Assembly: GCA_041497995.1 (NCBI GenBank) | Contig: JBGQHM010000124.1 | Location: 1-15,819 of the forward strand | Length of the DNA: 15,819 nt | Direction of reading: 5' to 3' | Origin: DATKMS01 sp041497995 | GTDB taxonomy: Bacteria > Desulfobacterota > Binatia > HRBIN30 | Notes under the pieces: generated by a model | Database searches by the model: none | What the model was told of the DNA's origin: nothing | What the model saw: the letters and a program-made list of their open reading frames with translations, nothing else | Translations under genes and position numbers: made by a program | Shown here: positions 7,946 to 15,343 of the stretch, one piece after another | How the letters are laid out: every line of letters begins with the position of its first letter | Numbering within the stretch: the first letter of the stretch is position 1

Positions 7946-10060
7946 TCACTTGAACTCTTCGGTGAACAGCACCTGCTGGACGTAGACGAAGCGCGGCGTC
8001 AGCGGCGGCAGGTTGGCGGCGTTGATGAAGTCGGAGTCGAAATTCCAGTTACGCGTCGGGGGACTGTACTTCTGATCACTCCATTTGCCGGTGACGTGCA
8101 GGGGGGTACCGAGACTCACGAACGACCCGAGATAGTTGAAGGCGACGCCTGTCCAGGTCTCGTGGAAGCGGGGATAGTTCTCGAGGCCACCGTTGTAGCC
8201 GGCAGTCCCTGAATCTGTGATCGTGTCGTCGACGCCGGCGAGGAAGGCGCTGTTGACGGTCGTCGCAGTCGCCGTGGCCGCAGTGGCCGCGGTGCTTTGT
8301 TTGTCGTTGAATTGGCCGGCCGCCGTGGTGGCGTTGATGAAATAGGCCTCGGACAGCACGTTGATGGAATCGCCAATGAGCGCTGCGGGCTGTTTGGTCA
8401 CGCTATTGTAGTTGCCGGCGACGTACATCGCCTGATCGCTCGCCACCGTGATCCCGGTGGGATCCGCGCCCATGTTAGGAAAGGGCAGCGTCGCTGATCC
8501 AAAGACGCGCACGCCGTAGTTGTTCGCGGCGGCGTTGGAGGACGGACCTTGCACAGACAGATACAAGACGATGCCGCCGTCCGTGCGGTCGCTGGGGTCG
8601 AAGAGTGCCGTTGCCGGGTTCGCGGTGTATTTGGTGCGGTTCCACGACAACAGGTCGCGCACATTGACGTTCAGCAGGTACATCCACTTCACTTCGCGCC
8701 AGTTGTAGAAGCCACCGCGACGGTAGTCCGCATCGTCGGCGTTGCTGCCCGGCGCAGGGCTGGCGGTGGTGCTCGTCATGGTACGTCCGGTTGCGTAGAC
8801 GCGATTGTTCTGGTCAGCGCTGGGAGTGGTGCCGACGGCCGCACCCGCGAAAGTCGGGTTGTAACACGAGGCAACCGCATTGGTGCAGCCCGTAGCGGTG
8901 CTGTCCGTACAGTTGCAGTTGTTCGGCGCCCCCGTCGTTGGCCCCGGCACGTCGGTATAGAAGATGGATCGCGTTCCGGGGAGCGAGCCGTTCGCGGTAT
9001 TCCACGCGGTATCGGCCATGAAGTTACGCAGAATTGTGGTCCGTGCAGCATCAGCGTTGCCGGAGACGTCTTGCACCTCGATCGAGAACTGCGTCGGACC
9101 GATCAGCGGCGCAGTCGGCGTCCACGTGCTGGTCAGATTCAAGACGATCCGCAGGTCCGCACGGTTCCAGTAGATGCCGCTGCCGCGCGGCCCGTTGTCC
9201 GGGTCGGGAACGGAGAGACTCTCGACGTGGTCGACCATGCTTCCCTTCCACGCGGCCAGGTCGGCCGTCGTTGCCTTGTAGCGTGACGCTCCACTGCAGT
9301 TGAAGTTCTTGGGGTCGAGGTTGCCAAGCGGAGCGACCTTGTCTTGCAGCATATCGACCGTCACGGTCCCAGGACTGTCGCACGTGTTCGTGCGCTTGCG
9401 GCCACGGTAGATACTGCCCTGCGTGCTCACCTGGACGGTGGTGATAGTGGGGGGATTGTCGCCGATCACCAGCGTGGCATTGTCGGCGCTGAGATAGAGA
9501 TCGCCGTTGGTATGCACGCGGCCGTTGAGGGTCATGTTGGCGCCGGGGGCGATTTCCAGATCCTTCTTGTAGAACGCGACGAACTGGAAGATGGGGATGT
9601 TTCCTACCTTGAACTCCGCGTTGACGGTGGCCTCGGCGTCGGTAGTGAGCACGGCGGACGAGGTGACGATGTAGTCGTACTCCGATGAGTTCAAGCCGCC
9701 GAAGAGTTGACCAGGCGGGATAGTGATGGCCGGCGGGTTGTGCAGTGCATCGTAGGTCGTGGCGTCGCGGATCGAGTAGGTCACGGTCCGACTGCCGACG
9801 GTGATCGGCGGCGGGTTGAAATCAGAGCCGGCCGGCACGTTGAAGCTGAGAAAGATGTCGCGATAGTTGCCCATGGCGCGATTGAGGCCGGACTCCGCGG
9901 CGTAAAAGCCCTTGGTCGTCCGGTCGAACGCCGATCGCAGGCCGATGTCCATGGTCGTCGAAGTCGTCAGCGCGGCGCCCAGACCCATCAGCAGTGCCAA
10001 GATCAAGAGCACCGCGATGAGTGCGACTCCCGCTTCCGAGGAATTGCGTGTGGGGCCCAT
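7946..10060 (-). CDS. pilX: PilX/GspK-like type IV pilus assembly protein, large
   Basis: The protein has 704 residues. The N-terminus EAGVALIAVLLILALLMGLG is a pilin-like transmembrane helix, followed by RSAFDRTTKGFYAAESGLNRAM, the hallmark of PilX N-terminal domains. The mature Glu5 seen in the other three pilins is absent (Ala), as is usual for PilX/GspK. The rest is a long beta-rich exported region with NGRVHTNGDLYLS, a Cys-rich insert (NNCNCTDSTATGCTNAVASC) and ALIGDSINVLS. Canonical PilX is only about 150-200 residues, so this is a large variant of a kind common in deltaproteobacterial-type genomes. ATG 10060 was chosen because AGGAGAGGTG lies immediately before it and covers the pilW stop codon, implying translational coupling; the frame is open about 57 codons further upstream but reads non-pilin sequence. 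It is the last gene of the operon. The symbol is by family resemblance. Confidence 0.8.
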   Translation of the reverse strand: MGPTRNSSEAGVALIAVLLILALLMGLGAALTTSTTMDIGLRSAFDRTTKGFYAAESGLNRAMGNYRDIFLSFNVPAGSDFNPPPITVGSRTVTYSIRDATTYDALHNPPAITIPPGQLFGGLNSSEYDYIVTSSAVLTTDAEATVNAEFKVGNIPIFQFVAFYKKDLEIAPGANMTLNGRVHTNGDLYLSADNATLVIGDNPPTITTVQVSTQGSIYRGRKRTNTCDSPGTVTVDMLQDKVAPLGNLDPKNFNCSGASRYKATTADLAAWKGSMVDHVESLSVPDPDNGPRGSGIYWNRADLRIVLNLTSTWTPTAPLIGPTQFSIEVQDVSGNADAARTTILRNFMADTAWNTANGSLPGTRSIFYTDVPGPTTGAPNNCNCTDSTATGCTNAVASCYNPTFAGAAVGTTPSADQNNRVYATGRTMTSTTASPAPGSNADDADYRRGGFYNWREVKWMYLLNVNVRDLLSWNRTKYTANPATALFDPSDRTDGGIVLYLSVQGPSSNAAANNYGVRVFGSATLPFPNMGADPTGITVASDQAMYVAGNYNSVTKQPAALIGDSINVLSEAYFINATTAAGQFNDKQSTAATAATATATTVNSAFLAGVDDTITDSGTAGYNGGLENYPRFHETWTGVAFNYLGSFVSLGTPLHVTGKWSDQKYSPPTRNWNFDSDFINAANLPPLTPRFVYVQQVLFTEEFK

Positions 10061-10068
10061 CACCTCTC

Positions 10069-10926
10069 CTAGTTGGGCAGCAGGTTGCGCGGCTTCGCGG
10101 CGACCGTGCGGCTGATGCGGAAGTATTGGCCGTTGCGTTGCACTGTCCGCGAACGCGCGCTCAGGGTGATGTAGATCTGGTTCACCAGCGCGAACTCCGA
10201 ATCGTCGGCCGGCAGGTCGACGACGTCGCACGTCGGGGTACAGTTCCGGGCCAGCTGATACTGCACTTGCAGGTTCTCGATTCCATCGCTGAAGGCCATC
10301 GGTGTCGCACCATTGATGGCCAGAGTCAGAACCGGCAGCGCGGCATTCGACGTGTCGATGGCGTACGACCGCTCATCGGTGGCATACGCGCCGCTGCCCG
10401 CCAGATAACTTTGCGAGAGAGTCGTGGTCTTGGTGAGCGTATTCCCGACCGTGTCTACGCCCGTCAGGGTCACGACCTCGCCCGCGGTGTTGCTGCCGTT
10501 GTTGATATACACGCGCATGCCGACCTGGAAGCCCGACGCAGACTGCACAGGAAGCTGACTGGTGGCGGCCGCGATGTCCGCGGTGAGTACCGTGCGGACG
10601 CACGTCTCGTTCGGACGCACGAGACCGGTCCGCGTGACGATCTGGTCCGTTGTGGCATTCACACCGTCGAGCACAATGAAGTTGCCGGTGACCGGCAGGC
10701 AGGCGCCCCCCAATCGCAGGTCGCGGACCATGCTGTCGATGGCAGTCCGCAGTCCCTGTGTGGTTTCGATCTGGATCATCTGGTCTTGAATCGTGTTGCG
10801 GCTGACGGCGAAGAAGGTTCCACCCGCGGCGAGCGCCGCCAGCATCACGGTCGAGGCAACCAGCAACTCGACGAGCGTGAAACCCCGTTCAGCGCTTGAT
10901 CGCGGTATAGATCGCATCGAGGACAT
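10069..10926 (-). CDS. pilW: PilW-like type IV minor pilin
   Basis: The protein has 285 residues with a class III prepilin signal: SSAERG|FTLVELLVAS, cleavage expected between Gly15 and Phe16, Glu20 as the conserved mature Glu5. The next segment MLAALAAGGTFFAVSRNTIQDQ completes the N-terminal helix, and RTAIDSMVRDLRLGGACLPV is typical of PilW/PulJ proteins. The C-terminal part is beta-rich and ends with a Cys pair region (NCTPTCDVVDLP). It would be processed by the prepilin peptidase PilD and join the priming minor-pilin complex at the pilus tip. The start at ATG 10926 overlaps the pilV end by 38 bp; an alternative ATG lies at 10917. It ends 8 bp before pilX. Confidence 0.85.
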   Translation of the reverse strand: MSSMRSIPRSSAERGFTLVELLVASTVMLAALAAGGTFFAVSRNTIQDQMIQIETTQGLRTAIDSMVRDLRLGGACLPVTGNFIVLDGVNATTDQIVTRTGLVRPNETCVRTVLTADIAAATSQLPVQSASGFQVGMRVYINNGSNTAGEVVTLTGVDTVGNTLTKTTTLSQSYLAGSGAYATDERSYAIDTSNAALPVLTLAINGATPMAFSDGIENLQVQYQLARNCTPTCDVVDLPADDSEFALVNQIYITLSARSRTVQRNGQYFRISRTVAAKPRNLLPN

Positions 10927-11275
10927 AGCTCTTCGACCCTGTGGGCTCCGACCAGGTCACTCGGGTTTGAATCGTCTTCATGTTGGGAGCCGGGGAGTCA
11001 CGCGTCACGGTGGTGGCGAGCGAGTACGTGAGTCCTCCCACAGTCTTCGTCGACGAGCGGGTCGTGATCTCGCCATAGTCGAGTGCCCGCAAGTCCTCGA
11101 GCTCGCGCTCCGCCACCACGATCGCGGTGGTTGCGGTAAGGTTCGACCCCTTTTGTCGGATGTGTCCAACCAGCAGATTGCTGATCGCGGCGGCGGCAAT
11201 GAGGAAGAGTCCAAGAGCCACCACGGACTCGATCAGGGTCACGCCACGTTCCGAGTCACGGAGCCTATAGTTCAT
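10889..11275 (-). CDS. pilV: PilV-like type IV minor pilin
   Basis: The protein has 128 residues with an N-terminal prepilin motif RDSERG|VTLIESVVALGLFLI. Cleavage is expected between Gly11 and Val12 (Val rather than the more usual Phe or Met at +1), with Glu16 as mature Glu5. The segment ATTAIVVAERELEDLRALDY is characteristic of the PilV/GspI family, where the helix carries residues from which the globular domain folds. The product is a short minor pilin that should assemble with the neighbouring FimT-, PilW- and PilX-like proteins. ATG 11275 overlaps the end of the fimT-like gene by 11 bp and has a modest AGGT before it. The 3' end overlaps pilW. Confidence 0.82.
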   Translation of the reverse strand: MNYRLRDSERGVTLIESVVALGLFLIAAAAISNLLVGHIRQKGSNLTATTAIVVAERELEDLRALDYGEITTRSSTKTVGGLTYSLATTVTRDSPAPNMKTIQTRVTWSEPTGSKSYVLDAIYTAIKR

Positions 11276-11768
11276 TGACCTGGCCCGACGGCCACACCTG
11301 GAGCGATTTGGTCACCCCGAACGTGTCCAGCGCGTCCACTTGCCACGCCCCGGTGAGGGCAAGCGCGATGCCGCGGGAGTTGAACTCGACCGACGTGCCC
11401 ACCAAGCTCGCTTTGAGCGATGTCGACGGGCGCAGTGTGATGGTCTGCGCGGGGTTTGCCGGGTCGGCTTGCCACACGCCGGAGCCTGCCGCTGTCTCCC
11501 GCAGCCGTGCTACCTGCAGCTGCGTTGTCGAAGGAAACGACACCTTGTAGTGCACGCTCTTACTGATGGCATTCGTCCGCGCCACGCGCAGGGTGGCGAT
11601 CAGCAGCCGTTGCGTCGCCAGGATGTTCACGGTGCGCGGTCGCATGCGAGGGATCGCGACCCCCACCAGTATCGCCGAGACCGACAGTGCGACGACCAAC
11701 TCGATCAGGGTGAAGCCGCGTGCCGCACACGCCGAAACCCGGCGAAATCGTGTCCCTAGCTCCGCCAT
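11265..11768 (-). CDS. fimT: FimT/GspH-like type IV pseudopilin
   Basis: The protein has 167 residues with the prepilin signal AACARG-like ACAARG|FTLIELVVALSVSAIL, cleavage between Gly18 and Phe19, and Glu23 as mature Glu5. After VGVAIPRMRPR comes a helix RLLIATLRVARTNAISKSVHYKV, the FimT/GspH pattern with the 'R.NAI' element, then a beta-rich C-terminus (QTITLRPSTSLK, SVEFNSRGIAL, SLQVWPSGQV). FimT-type proteins are minor pilins that help prime assembly, and some bind DNA during uptake. ATG 11768 was chosen on prepilin leader length; an upstream TTG at 11837 would add 23 unusual residues. No strong ribosome binding site is visible. This is the first gene of the four-gene minor-pilin operon, with a sigma-54-like element directly upstream. 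Confidence 0.83.
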   Translation of the reverse strand: MAELGTRFRRVSACAARGFTLIELVVALSVSAILVGVAIPRMRPRTVNILATQRLLIATLRVARTNAISKSVHYKVSFPSTTQLQVARLRETAAGSGVWQADPANPAQTITLRPSTSLKASLVGTSVEFNSRGIALALTGAWQVDALDTFGVTKSLQVWPSGQVNEL

Positions 11769-11785
11769 GGTGTTCGTACGCTTGC

Positions 11786-11799
11786 GCAATTGGTGTGCC
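11786..11799 (-). promoter_or_regulatory. Candidate sigma-54 (-24/-12) promoter of the minor-pilin operon
   Basis: On the minus strand the sequence GGCACACCAATTGC (11799 down to 11786) has the GG and GC doublets exactly 10 bases apart. It agrees with the consensus TGGCACR-N4-TTGCW at all positions except the first T and the last W. It faces the fimT-like gene. The predicted transcription start would be about 11774, only some 6 nt before ATG 11768, so the leader would be nearly absent, which is a weak point. Pilus genes are known sigma-54 targets in several proteobacteria. Confidence 0.45.
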
Positions 11800-11937
11800 G
11801 CCCAGCCGGATCGGTCAGGGCATGCTTGGCAGCGCAATCACACAAGTGACGGATCTGCCAGAACCGCGGAAACCGTCGTTAATTGCGTGGGCTGCCTGTC
11901 GCTGTGCTCGGGCGCACGCGCTGGGGGAGCGACCGCC

Positions 11938-12612
11938 TCATCCCGTTCTACTGGGGTCCTCGATGAGCAAGGTGGGGACACCTTCCGTGGCGCTGCGAAC
12001 GGTGACGACCAACGTACCTGCCTTCTGGCCACTGCGGATCGGGCTGACGTCCAGCTGCGCCCGCACCAAGCGATCGCGGCAGAGTTCCAGGCTGCCGACG
12101 CGATAGGCGATGCCATTGAAGACGTCGGGTGCCTTGGCATCGGACGCCGGCGTCAGTGCGCCGACGAACTCCAACGTCACGCCGGCACTACGAAAGAACA
12201 CGATCCGCAGCCCACGCCCGGGAAACTCGCGGTCGAGGGCCAGACGCACGCCTAGACGATCGCGCCACAGAGCGATGGCGCGGTCGAGGTTGGGTGAGTG
12301 GATGACGACGTGGTCGATCGCCTCGATGCTACCGGCGGCCGGAGCGCCTGCCGGCGTCGGTGCGGCGGTCGTGCAGGAGACACGCAGGCCGTGAAAGGCG
12401 TCCGCCGGGAGTGCATCGGCGTTGGGGGCGATGGAGAAGCGGATACCGTGCAGACCCGCGGCGCCGGGCTCGATCTCGACGGCGCCGCGCCGCAGCTGAA
12501 AGCGCACGCCGCCACTGTCGCCGCGAGTTGGCGCGATGCCGAGGAGTTGTCCGTACGCTTGCGTCGCCTCCGCAACGTCGGTGGCGCCGATCTGGACGCT
12601 GTCGAATTCCAC
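11938..12612 (-). CDS. Two-domain VOC (glyoxalase/bleomycin-resistance fold) protein
   Basis: The 224-residue protein has two vicinal-oxygen-chelate modules. The first (about 1-85) is degenerate: VEFDSVQIGATDVAEATQAYGQLLGI and VRFQLRRGAVEIEPG. The second (about 95-224) is clearer: AIDHVVIHSPNLDRAIALW, LGVRLALDREFP, and VFFRSAGVTLEFVG, with His101 and Glu148 at usual metal-ligand sites. The position that often holds another His reads NGIAYRV, so a full metal site may be missing. Such proteins range from glyoxalase I and dioxygenases to drug-binding proteins; the substrate is unknown. The start is taken as GTG 12612, where the fold begins; another GTG at 12654 would overlap the divergent arsC-like gene. 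It is divergent from that gene with 18 bp between starts. Confidence 0.8.
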   Translation of the reverse strand: MEFDSVQIGATDVAEATQAYGQLLGIAPTRGDSGGVRFQLRRGAVEIEPGAAGLHGIRFSIAPNADALPADAFHGLRVSCTTAAPTPAGAPAAGSIEAIDHVVIHSPNLDRAIALWRDRLGVRLALDREFPGRGLRIVFFRSAGVTLEFVGALTPASDAKAPDVFNGIAYRVGSLELCRDRLVRAQLDVSPIRSGQKAGTLVVTVRSATEGVPTLLIEDPSRTG

Positions 12613-12630
12613 AGTTAGTATCCCCGTCCC

Positions 12631-12981
12631 ATGGAGACGCTGACCATCTATCACAACCCCCGTTGCTCGAAGAGTCGCTCTGCGCTGGCGTTACTACAAG
12701 AGCACAAAGTGCCGCTGCGCGTCGTCGAGTATCTGAAGGACCCGCCTACGCGCGCGGAGCTCGCTGCCCTGCGCCGCAAGCTGGGGCTCGCCCCGAGTGA
12801 GTGGATTCGCAAGAACGAGTCCGAATACAAGACGGCAGGCCTCGATGCGAAGAGCGCGGAGGATAGAGTGCTCGACGCGATGGCGAAACATCCGATCCTC
12901 ATCGAGCGGCCGATCGTCGTGCGCGGCGACCGTGCCGTTGTCGGCCGCCCGCCCGAGCGCGTGCTCGAGCTGCTGAAGTAG
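12631..12981 (+). CDS. arsC: ArsC-family arsenate reductase (glutaredoxin-dependent type)
   Basis: The 116-residue protein matches the ArsC family over its whole length. HNPRCSKSR puts the nucleophilic Cys at position 12, as in E. coli ArsC. The three anion-binding arginines are all present: Arg60 (SEWIRKNESEYK), Arg93 (HPILIERPIVV) and Arg106 (VVGRPPERVL), matching Arg60, Arg94 and Arg107. Family members reduce arsenate to arsenite using glutaredoxin and glutathione, but YffB/Spx-like relatives do other jobs; no ars operon genes (arsB, acr3, arsR) are nearby. ATG 12631 lacks a Shine-Dalgarno sequence and lies 10 bases after a TAGTAT that could serve as a -10 box, so the message may be almost leaderless. 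The stop is 3 bp from the stop of the convergent gene. Confidence 0.88.
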   Translation: METLTIYHNPRCSKSRSALALLQEHKVPLRVVEYLKDPPTRAELAALRRKLGLAPSEWIRKNESEYKTAGLDAKSAEDRVLDAMAKHPILIERPIVVRGDRAVVGRPPERVLELLK

Positions 12982-12984
12982 CTG

Positions 12985-13425
12985 TTACCCGCCGCGATCC
13001 GTCGGGTCCCAGCCGGGCGGACGCGGCAATGGCGCGAGATCGGGCGCGACGAAGCGTCGCCGCGCTTCCGTCGAGCCCATGCGCTCACGCGTGTAGAACA
13101 GACATGGGAGCGTGCGGCTGAGCAGATGCGGGTTGGCTGCACAGAACTCCGCAGAAGTCTCACCAGCTCCGGCAGACTGGATCGTCGCCCAGACCAAGCT
13201 CATGAAGGCGCACGTCAGCGTCTCGTGATAGCCCGACGACGGCCCGTTCTCGACGCCGTGCGCCATGTTGAGCTTGCGGATGCCGGCCCCCATCTTCAGC
13301 AGCGCTTCAGGAAAGGGATCGCGGCGCAGGTGCAGCCACGCGACGCGGACGTGACTCTCGTGGGTCCAGACCGGCTTCGGTAGCGTGCAGTCTTCGAACG
13401 CCTCGAGGAGCGCAGCGTCGTCCAT
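12985..13425 (-). CDS. Uncharacterised small His-rich protein (WTHxxH / GYHET family)
   Basis: This 146-residue protein has no recognised function. Its pattern is one I have seen in uncharacterised bacterial proteins: an N-terminal segment with FEDCTLPKPVWTHESHVRVAWL, then a middle IRKLNMAHGVENGPSSGYHETLT, then a helical C-terminus. His22, His25, His56 and His67 fall in the motifs that look conserved, which would suit a metal site or a small hydrolase or lyase, but that is inference. No signal peptide or membrane segment is seen. ATG 13425 was chosen because the recognisable sequence begins there and it lies 14 bp after the stop of the CoA-transferase-family gene; the open frame extends about 100 codons further upstream but is antisense-like filler over that gene. 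It is probably co-transcribed with the racemase-like gene. Confidence 0.75.
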   Translation of the reverse strand: MDDAALLEAFEDCTLPKPVWTHESHVRVAWLHLRRDPFPEALLKMGAGIRKLNMAHGVENGPSSGYHETLTCAFMSLVWATIQSAGAGETSAEFCAANPHLLSRTLPCLFYTRERMGSTEARRRFVAPDLAPLPRPPGWDPTDRGG

Positions 13426-13439
13426 CAACTCGCTGGAGT

Positions 13440-14579
13440 TCAGATCACTCTTTGCGCCCGCAAATCGGCGATTGCGTCGGGAGCGAACCCTAGGGTGCCG
13501 AGCACGCTCTCCGTATGTTCGCCGAAGGTGGGCGGCGGTGTGCGTAACGACGCCGGCGTGTCGGAGAGCTTGATCGGTGGACCGAGTACGAGCGTGCGGC
13601 CGGTAGGCGTCTCCATATCCACGATCATACCGCGGTGCCGCAGCTGTGGATCGGCGAAGGTCTCGTCGAGCGTGTTGACCGGGCCAAAGCAGATGTCCTT
13701 GTCGCCCAGCTCCTGCATCCATTGCGCCAACGTCTTCTGGCGGAACGCGTTGCGGAAGAAGGCGAACATCTCTGTACGTCGCGGGTCCTCATCCCATTGC
13801 GTCTCGATAAAGTCCTCGCGCCTGAAGTGGTGGCACAGTGTCGCCCAGAAGTGCGGCTCGAAGGCGCCGACGGTGACGTGGCGGCCATCGCGCGTCTCGT
13901 ACACGGCGTAACATGGGTAGTGCCCGGTGAGTTGCTCGCGGCCACGCTGCGGGAGTTGCCCGGTGAGCAGGTACATGAGCACGTGATACGCATTGCAGGC
14001 CGTCGAGCCGTCGAGCATCGAGACGTCGACGAACTGACCCTTGCCGGTCTGCTCGCGTGCGATCACTGCGGTCAGGATACCGACCACCGCCATCAGTGCG
14101 CCGCCGGCGATGTCGGCGATCTGCACGCCCGGAATCACCGGCGGGCCGCCCGCCTCACCGACGAAGTTCAGCACACCGGCGTAGCCGAGGTAGTTGACAT
14201 CGTGGCCGACACGATCGCGGTACGGCCCGTCTTGTCCGTAGCCGGAGATCGAGCAGTAGATAAGTCGTGGGTTGCGCGCGCGCAGCGTCTCGTAGTCGAT
14301 GCCCAGGCGCGCCGGCACACCGGGCCGATAGCCTTCGAGGAGGATGTCGGATTCCTCGACTAGTCGCAGCAACACGTCCCGCCCCGCTGCACTCTTCAGG
14401 TTGAGCGTCATGTGCCGCTTGTTGCGTGCCAGGAACGGAATGCCGATACCCATCGGGTCGGTGGGGTTGGCGATGGCCAGCACGTCGACGCCGAAGTCGG
14501 CGAGCAGCATCGAGCAAAATGGTCCCGGCAGTTGGCGGGAGAGATCGATCATGCGCAGTTGTGAGAGTGGTAGGGTCAT
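13440..14579 (-). CDS. Family III CoA-transferase fold protein, alpha-methylacyl-CoA racemase-like
   Basis: The 379-residue protein belongs to the CaiB/BaiF family, starting LRMIDLSRQLPGPFCSMLLADFGVDV, with NKRHMTLNLKSAAGRD and EGYRPGVPARLGIDY. With ATG 14579 as start, the residues aligning to the catalytic groups of alpha-methylacyl-CoA racemase fall at the same numbers as reported for the Mycobacterium tuberculosis enzyme: His126 (GHDVNYLGYAG), Asp156 (IADIAGGAL) and Glu241 (VTVGAFEP). This favours a racemase, which epimerises 2-methylacyl-CoA thioesters for beta-oxidation of branched-chain acids or sterols, over a CoA transferase. The protein is cytoplasmic. No clear ribosome binding site is visible; a GTG at 14606 would add 9 residues and shift the numbering. 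It is followed 14 bp later by the small His-rich gene. Confidence 0.88.
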   Translation of the reverse strand: MTLPLSQLRMIDLSRQLPGPFCSMLLADFGVDVLAIANPTDPMGIGIPFLARNKRHMTLNLKSAAGRDVLLRLVEESDILLEGYRPGVPARLGIDYETLRARNPRLIYCSISGYGQDGPYRDRVGHDVNYLGYAGVLNFVGEAGGPPVIPGVQIADIAGGALMAVVGILTAVIAREQTGKGQFVDVSMLDGSTACNAYHVLMYLLTGQLPQRGREQLTGHYPCYAVYETRDGRHVTVGAFEPHFWATLCHHFRREDFIETQWDEDPRRTEMFAFFRNAFRQKTLAQWMQELGDKDICFGPVNTLDETFADPQLRHRGMIVDMETPTGRTLVLGPPIKLSDTPASLRTPPPTFGEHTESVLGTLGFAPDAIADLRAQRVI

Positions 14580-14824
14580 GGTCGCGGCACCATGCCACGT
14601 CTCCACGTAAGCGGGAAGCCGCGCGGGGATGTGGGCGTATTCTCCTCTTCCCGCATGTCGATGACAAAGCCGTATTGTTGAACGCTACCCAAGCTGCCCT
14701 TCTGCATCTGCACCGTGATTCACCACGCCGCCGGCGTGACGGAGCGTTGCGGCCAGGGACCGGAATGCCGACACCCGTCGGGCTGTTTGACCGCCGAATG
14801 CGGCGAGGGATAGAAGCCCCGCGC
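14580..14824. other. Divergent intergenic region with a short GC-rich palindrome
   Basis: These 245 bp separate the racemase-like gene (-) from the DUF2127 gene (+), so both promoters should lie here. CACGCCGCCGGCGTG at 14725-14739 is a perfect palindrome around one base and could be an operator or a small hairpin. The frame of the DUF2127 gene stays open leftward to 14426, and ATGs at 14765 and 14798 could be earlier starts. I see no recognisable coding content otherwise and no strong sigma-70 match. Confidence 0.35.
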
Positions 14825-15334
14825 ATGGCGAGCAACTCTCGCGTCGGATTGCTGCGTCTCATCGCCGCGTTCAAGCTGGTGAAGGCGCTGGCGTTGCTCG
14901 CCTCGTTGGCGACCGTCTTCAACCTGATCCGCCAAGATGATCCGGCGCACACCATCATCACGTGGGCGTTGACCCTGCACGTCGACCCACACAACCACTA
15001 CCTGCGCTCTATCCTTGCGGCGCTCCTCGACCTCGATCCGAAGCAATTCGTCCTACTCGCGGTTGGCACGGTCCTGTACGCCCTGCTGTTCTCGGTCGAG
15101 GGCATCGGGCTGTGGTTTGATCAGACATGGGCCGAGTATCTGACCATCGTCGCGACGGCGGGTTTCATTCCCGTGGAAGTCTACGAGATCATCAGCCGAG
15201 TGAGCATCACGAGAGTGCTGCTGTTCGTGCTCAACGTCGCGATCGTCTGGTATCTCATCGTCCAGGTGCGGCACAGAGGGCACACCGAAGGCGGAGTTGG
15301 GCTAGGTTGTGATTCGGCGTCCAAATTTTCTTGA
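14825..15334 (+). CDS. DUF2127 family integral membrane protein
   Basis: The 169-residue protein has four predicted membrane helices: LRLIAAFKLVKALALLASLATV (about 10-34), FVLLAVGTVLYALLFSVEG (about 78-96), YLTIVATAGFIPVEVYEII and VLLFVLNVAIVWYLIVQV. The pattern RLIAxFKxxKAxxLL, then LHVDPHNHYL, then LYALLFSVEGIGLWF and GFIPVEVYEI is that of the DUF2127 family of small inner-membrane proteins, whose function is unknown. The C-terminal tail (HRGHTEGG onward) is short and polar. ATG 14825 was chosen because family similarity begins there; ATG 14765, with AGGGACCGG before it, would add 20 residues. There is no clear partner: upstream is the divergent racemase gene and downstream a lipoprotein with its own probable promoter. 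Confidence 0.82.
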   Translation: MASNSRVGLLRLIAAFKLVKALALLASLATVFNLIRQDDPAHTIITWALTLHVDPHNHYLRSILAALLDLDPKQFVLLAVGTVLYALLFSVEGIGLWFDQTWAEYLTIVATAGFIPVEVYEIISRVSITRVLLFVLNVAIVWYLIVQVRHRGHTEGGVGLGCDSASKFS

Positions 15335-15343
15335 TGGTGTTCC

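Noticed and set aside
10021..10899. 292-codon plus-strand frame opposite pilW
   Set aside because: It is antisense to a clear prepilin gene; the translation is Arg/Gly/Asp-rich and unlike any family.
14155..14994. Minus-strand frame spanning the start of the racemase gene and the DUF2127 gene
   Set aside because: It is a shifted frame over two well-supported genes with Arg/Ser-rich filler sequence.
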